Positions 8,873 to 17,263 of a DNA stretch of 64,000 bases are shown here, piece after piece. Numbering within the stretch: position 1 is the stretch's first letter; the number at the start of each line of letters is the position of its first letter. The stretch comes from Deltaproteobacteria bacterium (GTDB taxonomy: Bacteria; Desulfobacterota; Desulfobaccia; Desulfobaccales; 0-14-0-80-60-11). A program made the position numbers and the translations under genes. The notes under the pieces were generated by a model that saw only the letters and a program-made list of their open reading frames with translations, was not told where the DNA came from and ran no database searches. The stretch lies in contig JAKAKP010000090.1 of the NCBI GenBank assembly GCA_021813445.1, forward strand, positions 1-64,000, in the 5' to 3' direction.

Positions 8873-9949
8873 TCAGATAAAGACCGCGTGGTGGATGCAC
8901 CAGTTTTCATCCGCGGCCAGGACCTGGAAAAGCTGGCGTTCAACATCAAAGACGATGAGGCCGCGATTGGCGTCCAGGCCGATGAAGGTGGGGTCGGTCC
9001 AGGGCAGCACCGCCTGCAACCACTCATGCGCGGCCATGGCCGGAGGCTTGCCCGGCAGCCGGGCGGTTACCAATTTGTCCACTACCTGGAACCGGGCATC
9101 GGTGAGCCAGCACTCCCCCGCCATGGTATTGGTCACCAGCCAGCCCTGCCGGTGGGGCATGATGCCATGGGGCATGGCCTGCAAGCCCCCGATCACCACC
9201 CGCCAATCCCCGCTATCCTTATCAATTTCAATGACTTCGCCGGAGTGGCCCAGGGTGGCCAGGATCACGTCCGGCTGGCCGGGATGATAACTCGCGGAAT
9301 TGGGGTGGTTGGCGCGCTGGCTGGTCATTAAACCGTGCTCGCCGTACTCTGCCGGGTCAATGAGTTGGGCCGTGATTCCCTGGGCGCGCCAGGCCTCCTG
9401 TTGCTCCCGGTTCCGGGCCAGATAGACGCCGTCATGGTTGGGATTGAAGCCGTGTTCCCAGGCGTACCATTCCCAGCGAACCTCCCCGCTATCCAGGTCC
9501 ATTTCCAGGAGGCAGTCATAGCCCGAAGATACCACCAGAAACCGGCGGGTGTCGAGGTTGACGTCCAGGGAATGGAGAAAGGCAAAAAAAGGATGGCGGT
9601 ATTCCTGTAGGATCCGGCCCTGGAGGTCCAGTCGGAAAACCCGGTCGATTTCGCTGACCAGCAGCTCCCCGCCTCCCAGGGAAATCAAGCCCCGGGGCTC
9701 CCGGAATTCCCGGACCAGAAAGGCGTTGGCCGCGTTCAGGACCTGCCCCGGATGCAGCTCGATCCCCACCAGCAAGCCGGCGGCCACGGGCCTGGCGTCA
9801 ATGCGGCCCAGGCGGCCCCGCTCCTTGGCTTCGATGAGCCGGGTCCGCCGCTCCACCTGATCCAGGCTTTTCACCGTGAGCAGCAGGCGCGCCGGTCTCA
9901 CAACCTCCGCATTTCTGGCAAACTGGGACACATCCGTCAGCAGCATCAA
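8873..9949 (-). CDS. Beta-propeller protein of arylsulfotransferase-like architecture, function unknown
   Basis: A 358-residue protein made of repeated short beta-rich units ending in ID/LD-x-G turns (LDLQGRIL, MDLDSGEVRWEW, IDKDSGDW), so a six-bladed propeller is likely. The segment HPNSASYHPGQPD followed by GEVIEIDKDSG resembles the H-N-S ... I-D-x-x-T-G-E pattern of ASST-type propellers. I see no signal peptide, and the catalytic histidine set cannot be confirmed. An APS kinase in the same locus makes a sulfation role imaginable but unproven. It is packed 6 bases from both neighbours, within the operon. Confidence 0.6.
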   Translation of the reverse strand: MMLLTDVSQFARNAEVVRPARLLLTVKSLDQVERRTRLIEAKERGRLGRIDARPVAAGLLVGIELHPGQVLNAANAFLVREFREPRGLISLGGGELLVSEIDRVFRLDLQGRILQEYRHPFFAFLHSLDVNLDTRRFLVVSSGYDCLLEMDLDSGEVRWEWYAWEHGFNPNHDGVYLARNREQQEAWRAQGITAQLIDPAEYGEHGLMTSQRANHPNSASYHPGQPDVILATLGHSGEVIEIDKDSGDWRVVIGGLQAMPHGIMPHRQGWLVTNTMAGECWLTDARFQVVDKLVTARLPGKPPAMAAHEWLQAVLPWTDPTFIGLDANRGLIVFDVERQLFQVLAADENWCIHHAVFI

Positions 9950-9955
9950 GTAACC

Positions 9956-10777
9956 TCAGGGACCTTTCACTCCGGGAGGGTTGCTATGGTAATCGGCGGC
10001 CAACCGCCGGCTCAGGGCCTCGATCCACTCCCGCAACAGGGGCTCCGGCATGCCGCTGGGGAAGGCTCGGTGGTAGAGATGATTGTGCAAAAATTCCTGC
10101 TCCATCTCCCGGATCACCTGCCGCCAGGTCCGGGCCAAAACCTCCAGCATATCCGCGCCCCGGGCCAGCCACTGAAAGGGATGAAACAGTAATTGCAACC
10201 GGGGGTGCCCGGCCTTGATGATGTCTTCCAGTTCTTCAATGGTGTAACGCAGGTTGGAATCGGCAAAGTAAGCACAATGTTGGGTGAAGCGGTGGCCGTA
10301 CATATTAACCAGGCCGGGCACCGTGAAGTCCTCTGGCCGGTTAATCACCCAGGGCGCCAGGCTGGGGTTGTGCCAACTGAACACCGGGCTGAGTTCGGGG
10401 AGAAAGCCGCGGCTCGTCTCGAAATCGGCCCTTATTTTGGCGCTTAAGGACGCGGCATCAGTCGCAGCGGTATCCTCTAGAACATAATGGAGCCCCAGAT
10501 CGTGTCCCAATTGCTGGATTTCAATGACTTTTGCGAGACCTGGATAAGTCAGCAAATTATACAGGGGGGAACGCAATTGGAAGCAAAAGGTGGCCTGCGC
10601 GCCCAGGTCCGCATCGATCTGGGCGAATTCCCTGGCCCAACCCACAGAATAGTCGATGTCATGGCGGAGATAAACGACCTTGCCCGCGGTTTCCTGGTTT
10701 TCGGTAAAGCGTCCCCAACGGTAGCCTTCGGCCCGTATTAACTCCAGCAGCCCGCGGTAAGCTTCTACTGTGTACAT
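9956..10777 (-). CDS. Polysaccharide deacetylase-like protein (NodB fold)
   Basis: A 273-residue protein with VYLRHDIDYSVGWAREFAQ near residue 35. RHDID is the metal-site start of a polysaccharide-deacetylase-like barrel, followed by ATFCFQLRS and GHDLGLHY (second histidine pair). C-terminal HPFQW is consistent with a further barrel motif. Such proteins in glycan loci are often annotated WbmS-like or deacetylase-like without proven chemistry. It lies upstream of the beta-propeller gene by 6 bases. The start ATG at 10777 (MYTVEAYRGLLELI) is the only sensible one. Confidence 0.65.
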   Translation of the reverse strand: MYTVEAYRGLLELIRAEGYRWGRFTENQETAGKVVYLRHDIDYSVGWAREFAQIDADLGAQATFCFQLRSPLYNLLTYPGLAKVIEIQQLGHDLGLHYVLEDTAATDAASLSAKIRADFETSRGFLPELSPVFSWHNPSLAPWVINRPEDFTVPGLVNMYGHRFTQHCAYFADSNLRYTIEELEDIIKAGHPRLQLLFHPFQWLARGADMLEVLARTWRQVIREMEQEFLHNHLYHRAFPSGMPEPLLREWIEALSRRLAADYHSNPPGVKGP

Positions 10778-10925
10778 TACTTGTAATCTTAACCTATTAC
10801 GTGGTGATTAATGCAAGTCAGTGTCTCGAATTTATTGCCAAACCATTCTCAGGTCACACCGAGGTTCACATCCGGAAAAAGTATCGGCAGCGGATGCTCT
10901 AGAAACCATTTCAAACCCTCTTTTT

Positions 10926-10999
10926 CTGTCATCCTAAATGCAGTGCAGAATCTCAAGGCTTCGAAAATAAGAGATTCTCCGCTCCGCTCAGAATGACAG
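10926..10999. repeat. Dispersed inverted repeat, 'TCTGAGCGGAGCGGAGAATCT' class
   Basis: An imperfect inverted repeat. The left arm starts CTGTCATCCTAAATGCAG and the right arm ends CCGCTCAGAATGACAG. It sits in the 250-base gap between 10777 and 11028, in which I see no gene. Related copies occur at 42071-42110, 48036-48060, 52460-52553, 52619-52681 and 63711-63742, always between genes. A 60-codon reading frame over it is only a translation of the repeat. Confidence 0.75.
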
Positions 11000-11027
11000 T
11001 TTAGGGCAAACAAGGGCTGCCTGAAAT

Positions 11028-11807
11028 TCAAACCTTCCGGGCCAGTACATCAAACGCGCTATCCAGGCCCCAAAACTTGCCGGGCACAAAGGACTCCTGC
11101 GCGCCGCCCATCCTTCCTTCCGGTCCCACCGCCAGAACTTCGAAGTCCGCGCCTTGCAGCACCTTCACGGTGACGCCGCGATTCATGGCCACCGCCCCGG
11201 TCTCGGCCGACAAGCCTGATCTTCTCCCCAGGATGGTGTTTTTCAGGGTCAGGAGCCCGTAGCGCCGCGGGTCAAAATCCGGGGCAGGATTGGGGCGCTT
11301 AATAATATCGTAAAGAAAGCGCCCCAGGCCATTGGTGCTCAAATAAAACAGGCCACCGGGGCGCAAGGTGCGCCCGATCTCGGGAAGGGCGCGGCGGTAG
11401 TCAGTGAGATAAAGCACGCTGTAGCAGACCGCGGCGTCAAAACAGGCGTCCGGGAAGGGCAATGCCTCCAAGATCCCCACTGAGAAGGCCAGATTGGGGC
11501 AGTTTACCGCCTGGCTCAATTTTTGGCAGGCCGCCACCCGTTCCCGGGAGATATCGAGTCCCAGGACTTGTCGGCACATGCCGGCCAGGCTCAGGCTCCA
11601 TTGGCCCAAGCCGCAGCCGGCATCCAGCACGCACCCCCGTTGGGCGAACCCCAAGGACTGCAAACGGCGTTGATATTTCCCTAACCCCCCGGCATAAACC
11701 CGGCCCAGGAACGCCAGGGCATTGGGTCCCAGGAGGCGGTGCAACTCTCCCCATAATCCGGGCAATTCTTTCAGAGCCGCGGTATCGATTTCCAAGGTTG
11801 GGGGCAT
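11028..11807 (-). CDS. Class I SAM-dependent methyltransferase
   Basis: A 259-residue protein with the SAM-binding glycine loop VLDAGCGLGQWSLSLAG near residue 56, the acidic end of strand 2 in VLGLDISRERVAACQ, and ALPFPDACFDAAVCYSVL for motifs II and III. The C-terminal part (about residues 160-259) probably binds the acceptor. It may methylate a sugar or a lipid-linked intermediate, since it sits among glycan genes. It precedes a 250-base intergenic gap downstream. Confidence 0.82.
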   Translation of the reverse strand: MPPTLEIDTAALKELPGLWGELHRLLGPNALAFLGRVYAGGLGKYQRRLQSLGFAQRGCVLDAGCGLGQWSLSLAGMCRQVLGLDISRERVAACQKLSQAVNCPNLAFSVGILEALPFPDACFDAAVCYSVLYLTDYRRALPEIGRTLRPGGLFYLSTNGLGRFLYDIIKRPNPAPDFDPRRYGLLTLKNTILGRRSGLSAETGAVAMNRGVTVKVLQGADFEVLAVGPEGRMGGAQESFVPGKFWGLDSAFDVLARKV

Positions 11808-11868
11808 AGGCCATGTCAGGCTGGGGAATTTGTTAGGTTATACCCCTTTTAGGGCCGGACGCCAAGGT

Positions 11869-12648
11869 TCATAACCCAAGGTGGGCCCGCCAACTGGCAT
11901 CGAGGTCGCACACCCGGCGCGCCGGGTTTTTTTCTGCCAGATAATCAACCAGTTCCAGGAAAAAGGAACGGGTGCCCCTGCCAGGCTCAATCTGGTCTGC
12001 CGCCTCGGCCGCGGTTAAATCCTGGAGGGGATGTTTTTTTATCCTTTGGTAAGCGCGCAGATCCGGGGAATTAAGATAAATGTGAATGGGATGGAAGTTG
12101 AAGACTTTGAGGCCGGGGCTCAGGGGCCACCCGGGTTCCAACTGCCAGCCAGGCTGGGCCCCCTCCATTTCAAAATCGTCTTCCCAAAAGAAGGGGATGC
12201 GCACCAGGGTCTTGCCTCCCCAACGATAATTCACCGGTTGCAGGTGGGGGGTATGGGGCAGAAAGAGGGAGACATCCGCGGTAATGGCCGTTTGCGCCAG
12301 AACTTGCGCCAGCAGCGGGGTGGACTGCACCAGGGAATGGGTGCGCAGGCTCGTGGCTGCAGGCACCAGATGCAGACAGTGCCGTAAAACCGCGGCGGGC
12401 TGGTCGCCATGGGTGGAACCGGGGAGAAAATTGGGATGAATCCCCAGCTCAAATAGCTGGGGGTGCCGGCGCAAACGGTCCACCGCCGGGCTCCCATGCG
12501 TCACCATCCAGGTGGCAGGCACCTGGCGCTCCAGCAACTTCCCGGCCACAAAATCAATGACAAAATCCGGGGCCCAATCGAGATCCAGGGTGATGGCCCA
12601 GGCATCCCGATCCGACCAGGAAAAGGCAGGCATATTTTCCGGTTTCAA
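11869..12648 (-). CDS. WbmS-like polysaccharide deacetylase family protein
   Basis: A 259-residue protein. The N-terminal WAITLDLDWAPDFVIDFV carries the acidic pair of the deacetylase barrel, followed by ATWMVTHGSPAV and the histidine motif LGIHPNFLPGSTHG. Later segments IPFFWEDDFEM and FNFHPIHIYLNS match proteins annotated as WbmS-like in O-antigen loci. The catalytic chemistry of WbmS-type proteins is not established, so N- or O-deacetylation of the glycan is only an inference. A 6-base gap separates it from the upstream methyltransferase gene. Confidence 0.72.
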   Translation of the reverse strand: MKPENMPAFSWSDRDAWAITLDLDWAPDFVIDFVAGKLLERQVPATWMVTHGSPAVDRLRRHPQLFELGIHPNFLPGSTHGDQPAAVLRHCLHLVPAATSLRTHSLVQSTPLLAQVLAQTAITADVSLFLPHTPHLQPVNYRWGGKTLVRIPFFWEDDFEMEGAQPGWQLEPGWPLSPGLKVFNFHPIHIYLNSPDLRAYQRIKKHPLQDLTAAEAADQIEPGRGTRSFFLELVDYLAEKNPARRVCDLDASWRAHLGL

Positions 12649-12654
12649 GGCTGA

Positions 12655-13464
12655 TCAACCGCGTTTGCGCAAGATGTAAGTACCGCAATAATCACAGGAA
12701 TCGAAGGCTGCGGCCATTATACCACGATTGACGATTTCCGCGGCAACTTCATTTAAATGGTGGGTGTGGCTGGGAGGCTCCGGCCTGGTAAAGAGAGGCT
12801 GGACCACCCGGGACAGGAAGAGATATAAGCCCAGGTTGACATAATCGATAATTTCAAAGTATTTCTGTGCCTCCGCGGCGAACCGGGCCCGGGAGATAAA
12901 ACAATTATAGCCCACTACAGGAATTGCCGGGAGCTGGAGTTGCCCCCGGTAAAGGTTCAAACCTTCCAGTCCCTCCAGCCAGCCTTCGCTGGCCAGATAG
13001 AGTCCGCCGGGTTGCAGGGTCAGGGCGACCTGTTCCAGGGCCGCGGCCTGGTGGGGCCAATCCGGCAAATTGATCAGGCAGCGGATGGTGGTAATGGTAT
13101 CAAACGCACCGAAATTTTGGCGGATGGGCTCCAGGTCGAGGATATTTCCGGTTTCAAAGTGGATATTCTCGATCCCCGCGGCCGCGGCGTGTTCCCGGGC
13201 TGCCTTGATGAAATCCGCGACATAGTCCACCCCCACCGCCTGGCCGGTGATGCGGGCGAACCTGAGGGTGGAAAGCCCGTCGCCGCAACCCAGGTCCAGT
13301 AATTTCTGGCCCGGGGTCAAAAACCGCGCCATCGCGGTTTCGATGACGCTTTGCAGATACGGATCCCGGGCGGTGGGCCGCAGCCCCGCCGCATCCAGGC
13401 TCTGCCGGGCTGCGCTTTCCCAATGTTTTTTTATCTGTTCGATATTTGGAAATTGTTCTGACAT
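12655..13464 (-). CDS. Class I SAM-dependent methyltransferase
   Basis: A 269-residue methyltransferase with the SAM loop LLDLGCGDGLSTLRFA near residue 56, AVGVDYVADFIKAA for strand 2, and TITTIRCLINLPDW for the motif after strand 4. It lies 7 bases downstream of the second AsnB gene and 6 bases upstream of the WbmS-like gene, so the three are co-transcribed. The acceptor is unknown; a sugar or amide methylation fits the setting. Confidence 0.82.
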   Translation of the reverse strand: MSEQFPNIEQIKKHWESAARQSLDAAGLRPTARDPYLQSVIETAMARFLTPGQKLLDLGCGDGLSTLRFARITGQAVGVDYVADFIKAAREHAAAAGIENIHFETGNILDLEPIRQNFGAFDTITTIRCLINLPDWPHQAAALEQVALTLQPGGLYLASEGWLEGLEGLNLYRGQLQLPAIPVVGYNCFISRARFAAEAQKYFEIIDYVNLGLYLFLSRVVQPLFTRPEPPSHTHHLNEVAAEIVNRGIMAAAFDSCDYCGTYILRKRG

Positions 13465-13471
13465 GGGCTGG

Positions 13472-15358
13472 TCATCCGGGGAGAAATTTCCTGAGCCACC
13501 ACTCGAAACTGAGGAGCGACCAGATCAGCAAGCGGCGGTTCTTCTCCCCCTGGAGGTGCTCGCCCACCAATGCCGCCACCGTGTCCGGGCGCAGGAATTC
13601 ATAAATACGGGCCTCAGGGTCCAGAATCTGCTGGCGCACATAGTCAATGCTTTCCCCCCGGAACCAGGAGGCGTCCGGGGCGCTGAAACCCTGTTTGACG
13701 CCGTTGGTATATTCCGGGGGCAGATAGCGCCCCAGCATGCTGCGAAAAATCAATTTGCCGTCGTTGGTTTTGTCGAAATAGAGGTATTTTTTGGGGCGCA
13801 CCTCATTTTCGTCGATGCGCAGGATATTATCGACTTCCCGGAGCTTGGTGCGAACCGGCAGTTGCATGGCAAAGTCCACCAGGTCATTGTCCAGAAAGGG
13901 CACCCGGGATTCCAGGCTGTGGGCCATGCTGAGCTTGTCCTCCACCAGCAGGATGCCGTGGAGAAAGGTCTTGCATTCAAAATAGAGGGAACTGTTGAGG
14001 TATTCTTCGGGGGTGGTGAGGTTCTGGCCGCTGCCGGTGATGACCTGCCGGAAGATATCCACCGTCATGATGTCTTTGATTTCCCGCCAGATATGGGGCT
14101 GGAAGAGGCGGTGAATGATTTTGTTGGGCACCAGGCGCTGCCAGAACTTGTAATACTTCTGCACATAGTCTTCCAAGTCTAGGCTGTCCACTGCCCGGTA
14201 ATAGCGCCAGGGATAGCCTGCGAACAGTTCATCTCCCCCGGTGCCGCCCAGGATGACCTTGATGAACTTGCTGGCCAGCCGGGACACATAATAATTGGGA
14301 TAGCACTGTCCCACCCGCAGATCTTCCAGATGCCAGATCAAATCGGGAAAGACCCGCTCCATATCCCCGGCCTTGAGCACCACCTCATAGTGCTCGGTTT
14401 TGTAACGGTAGGACAGGGACTCCGCCCGATGCCGCTCATCGAAACCCAGTTCCAGACCCGAAGCCGAGGACAGGTCGAAACCCGCGGTAAAGGAGGCCAG
14501 GTAAGGAATCTCACGCGCGGCCACGGCGGTAATGGCCCCGGAATCCATGCCGCCGCTGAGGTAAGCGCCCACCGGCACGTCGCTGACCAACTGGCGCTTG
14601 ACCGCCTGGGCAAACAGCCGGTGCAGTTCCTCGACATATTCCGTTTCATCGGCCGGCTGGTCCGTTTCCCGGAAAAAGAAATCCCAATAACGGGTGATGG
14701 GGAGCCGGCCCGGAGTTGCGCCCAGGGGCAGTCTGGCCCGGCACCCTGCGGGCAGCATATGGATGCCCTGAAACAGAGTGCGGTCGGTAAAGATATTCTG
14801 AAAAGTGAAATACTCCAGTAGGGCCTCTGGAGATACGGCCCTGTTGAACTCCTGGTTGACCAGGATCGCCTTCAGTTCCGAGGAAAAATAGAAAGTCCGG
14901 CCCTGCCAGGCATAATACAAAGGCTTGACGCCATAACGGTCCCGGGCCAGAAACAATTCCTGGCGGCTCTGGTCCCAGATGGCGAAGGCGAACATGCCGT
15001 TAAAGCGGTGCACACAGTCCGGGCCCCATTGGACATAGGCGTTAAGCACCACCTCCGTGTCGCTTCTGGAAATGAAGCGATGGCCCAGGCCTTGGAGTTC
15101 GGCCCTTAGTTCCTGAAAATTATAGAGCTCGCCGTTGTAAGTGATGGCGTACTGCCGGTCAGCCGTAAGCATGGGCTGATGCCCGGCCGGAGAAAGATCG
15201 ATAATGGCCAGGCGCCGGTGCCCCAGGCCGATGAAGTTATCGATATAAAAGCCTTCTCCATCCGGGCCGCGGTGCGCCAGGGTGTGGGTCATGCGCCGCA
15301 GGCCCACCGGGGAGACGCTTCTGCCATCCAGATTGAATTCACCGACAATGCCGCACAT
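13472..15358 (-). CDS. asnB: Asparagine synthase (glutamine-hydrolysing) family amidotransferase, second copy
   Basis: A 628-residue class II amidotransferase. MCGIVG places the catalytic Cys at position 2; YNGELYN is at 74-80, SDTEVVL at 99-105, and the PP-loop SGGMDSG at 268-274. A GGTGGDELFAGYPWRYYR segment forms the second ATP and acceptor region. It diverges clearly from the AsnB at 1618-3579, so this is not a recent duplication. It lies 7 bases upstream of a methyltransferase gene. It may supply asparagine, or amidate a uronic acid carboxyl group in the glycan as WbpS-type proteins are proposed to do. Confidence 0.9.
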   Translation of the reverse strand: MCGIVGEFNLDGRSVSPVGLRRMTHTLAHRGPDGEGFYIDNFIGLGHRRLAIIDLSPAGHQPMLTADRQYAITYNGELYNFQELRAELQGLGHRFISRSDTEVVLNAYVQWGPDCVHRFNGMFAFAIWDQSRQELFLARDRYGVKPLYYAWQGRTFYFSSELKAILVNQEFNRAVSPEALLEYFTFQNIFTDRTLFQGIHMLPAGCRARLPLGATPGRLPITRYWDFFFRETDQPADETEYVEELHRLFAQAVKRQLVSDVPVGAYLSGGMDSGAITAVAAREIPYLASFTAGFDLSSASGLELGFDERHRAESLSYRYKTEHYEVVLKAGDMERVFPDLIWHLEDLRVGQCYPNYYVSRLASKFIKVILGGTGGDELFAGYPWRYYRAVDSLDLEDYVQKYYKFWQRLVPNKIIHRLFQPHIWREIKDIMTVDIFRQVITGSGQNLTTPEEYLNSSLYFECKTFLHGILLVEDKLSMAHSLESRVPFLDNDLVDFAMQLPVRTKLREVDNILRIDENEVRPKKYLYFDKTNDGKLIFRSMLGRYLPPEYTNGVKQGFSAPDASWFRGESIDYVRQQILDPEARIYEFLRPDTVAALVGEHLQGEKNRRLLIWSLLSFEWWLRKFLPG

Positions 15359-15435
15359 GTTTTCCGGCTTTTAGGGATATGGGCTGACAGCAGTCAGCTT
15401 TTTATTATGACCTGAATACCATCTGCAGTCACGGA

Positions 15436-16029
15436 TCAAAGAAAGCCGCATTGTCGGAGATAATCCAGGATCAGGCGGGCATTCTCGGCCGCGGTGTGAG
15501 TGACGGTGTCCAGGGTAATATCGGGATGCTGCGGCGGTTCATAAGGGTCGTCGATACCTGTCAGCCCCGAAATCTCGCCCCGGCGCGCCCTGGCGTATAA
15601 ACCTTTGCGATCCCGGGCTTCGCAGACCTCCAGGGGCGTATTCACAAAGACTTCCACAAAGTTATCGGAGCCGATATCCTGGCGGATTTCGTTGCGAATC
15701 TCCTGGTAGGGGCTGACCGCGGCGCAAATGACCGCACCGTCATGCCGCACGATCTCCCGGGCCACAAAACCGATGCGGCGTATATTGGCATCCCGGTCCT
15801 CCTTGCTATAACCCAGGCCTTTGGACAGCAGGGAACGCACCAGATCGCCGTCCAGCAAAGTGACTTGGCGGCCGCTGGCCGTCAGGAGTTCCGCCAGCGC
15901 CTCGGCGGTGGTGGTCTTGCCGGCGCTGCTCATGCCGGTAAGCCAGATGCAGACTCCCCGGCGGGTAGAAGGCTTCGCTAAAATTTCGTCCATGACTTCC
16001 TTAATGGGCTCGGTCATATGTCTGGCCAT
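15436..16029 (-). CDS. cysC: Adenylylsulfate (APS) kinase
   Basis: A 197-residue enzyme that phosphorylates adenosine 5'-phosphosulfate to PAPS. The P-loop is GMSSAGKTTTAEAL near residue 32. LLDGDLVRSLLSKGLGYS is the APS-binding signature, and RIGFVAREIVRHDGAVI follows as in CysC. PAPS is the donor for sulfotransferases. I see no classical sulfotransferase here, only the ASST-like propeller at 8873-9949. The gene lies inside the glycan locus, not beside sulfate assimilation genes, which suggests glycan sulfation or a signalling use rather than sulfur uptake. Confidence 0.88.
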   Translation of the reverse strand: MARHMTEPIKEVMDEILAKPSTRRGVCIWLTGMSSAGKTTTAEALAELLTASGRQVTLLDGDLVRSLLSKGLGYSKEDRDANIRRIGFVAREIVRHDGAVICAAVSPYQEIRNEIRQDIGSDNFVEVFVNTPLEVCEARDRKGLYARARRGEISGLTGIDDPYEPPQHPDITLDTVTHTAAENARLILDYLRQCGFL

Positions 16030-16086
16030 TAATCAGACCTCGAAAATATTAATTGCATTCAGGCTCTGAATGTAAAGATAAATTTT

Positions 16087-17253
16087 TCATCCGCTCCATT
16101 GGCGCAGGGCCGCGATGACGTAATCCTGTTCGGCTGGGGTCATCTGGGTATATAGGGGCAGGGTGATGGTCAGGTGATCGGCCAGATAGGCATTGGGGCA
16201 ATCTTCCGGCTTAATCCGGTACTTTTGATGATAATAGTCCAGCATATGCACCGCGTGGGTGCCCGGGCGGGTGGCGATCCCCCGGGCCTCCAGGTCGTCC
16301 ATCAGGGCGTTGCGGCGGGCATGCAGCCTGGCGAGGTTGTCCAATCCCGGCTGCTCCGGCTGAAAGAGACAGACGTAAGATTGATAACCATGGCGGCACC
16401 CGGGCTCCTGCCGGGGCGGCTGCAGCCAGCCCAGTCCGGCCAGGGCCTCGTCATAACGCCGGGCCAGGCGCGTGCGATGCTCGAGGATCCTGCCCAGGCG
16501 CTCCATCTGCACCACCCCCACGGCTCCTTGCAAATCGGTCATGCGATAATTGAATCCCACCACCTTAAACTCGGGTAAAATATAGCTTCTGGCGCCTAAA
16601 TGCCGGGCCAGATCGCTGGTGGAGGCACCGTGGTCCCGCAGAGACCGGGCCAGGACCGCGGTTTTTTCGTCCCCGGTGATGAGCATGCCGCCCTCGCCGG
16701 TGGTTATGGCCTTGCGGGGGTGAAAGCTGAAACAGCCGATATCCGCCAGGGTGCCGGCGTGACGCTCCCCATACCAGGCCCCCAAGGCGCAGGCGTCGTC
16801 CTCCACCACTTTCAGGTGATGCCTGGCCGCGATGGCCATGACCGCGTCCATGGGCGCGCTGTGGCCGAACAGGGAGACCGGCAGCAAGGCTTTGGTGCAC
16901 GGGCCGATGGCCGCCTCGATCTGGGAGACCTCCAGGTTAAAGGTCTCCAGCTCGATATCGACAAAAACCGGTTCGGCCCCCAGGCTCTCCACCACGTTGG
17001 CCGTGGCCACCCACGTAAACGCCGGGACGATTACTTCGTCTCCGGGGCCGATCCCCGAAGCCACCAGGGCCAGGTGCAGGGCGGTGGTGCAGGAAGTGGT
17101 GGCCACGGCAAAAGGCGCGCCGGTATACGCGGCAAAGCGGCGCTCGAACTCCGCGACCCGGGGGCCTTGCACCACCCAGCCGCTGGCCAGCACCTCAACT
17201 ACCGCCTGCTGTTCTTGCGTCCCCAAATATGGTTTGGAAATGGGAATTTTCAT
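16087..17253 (-). CDS. DegT/DnrJ/EryC1/StrS family sugar aminotransferase
   Basis: A 388-residue PLP-dependent sugar aminotransferase. The lysine is in CFSFHPRKAITTGEGG (K181), and the PLP-ring aspartate in VVEDDACALG (D152). The N-terminus MKIPISKPYLGTQEQQAVVE matches PseC/PglE/ArnB-like enzymes acting at C4 of UDP-4-keto sugars, but the regiochemistry cannot be decided here. It begins 10 bases after the epimerase gene and precedes cysC. Confidence 0.88.
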   Translation of the reverse strand: MKIPISKPYLGTQEQQAVVEVLASGWVVQGPRVAEFERRFAAYTGAPFAVATTSCTTALHLALVASGIGPGDEVIVPAFTWVATANVVESLGAEPVFVDIELETFNLEVSQIEAAIGPCTKALLPVSLFGHSAPMDAVMAIAARHHLKVVEDDACALGAWYGERHAGTLADIGCFSFHPRKAITTGEGGMLITGDEKTAVLARSLRDHGASTSDLARHLGARSYILPEFKVVGFNYRMTDLQGAVGVVQMERLGRILEHRTRLARRYDEALAGLGWLQPPRQEPGCRHGYQSYVCLFQPEQPGLDNLARLHARRNALMDDLEARGIATRPGTHAVHMLDYYHQKYRIKPEDCPNAYLADHLTITLPLYTQMTPAEQDYVIAALRQWSG

Positions 17254-17263
17254 CGAAAAATGC

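Noticed and set aside
10849-11031. A 60-codon frame containing CHSERSGES
   Set aside because: This is the translation of the dispersed TCTGAG...AATGACA repeat, not a gene.
15385-15410. GCTGAC/GTCAGC hairpin followed by a T-run as a terminator
   Set aside because: The T-run is on the plus strand, while both flanking genes are on the minus strand, so it would end no known transcript.
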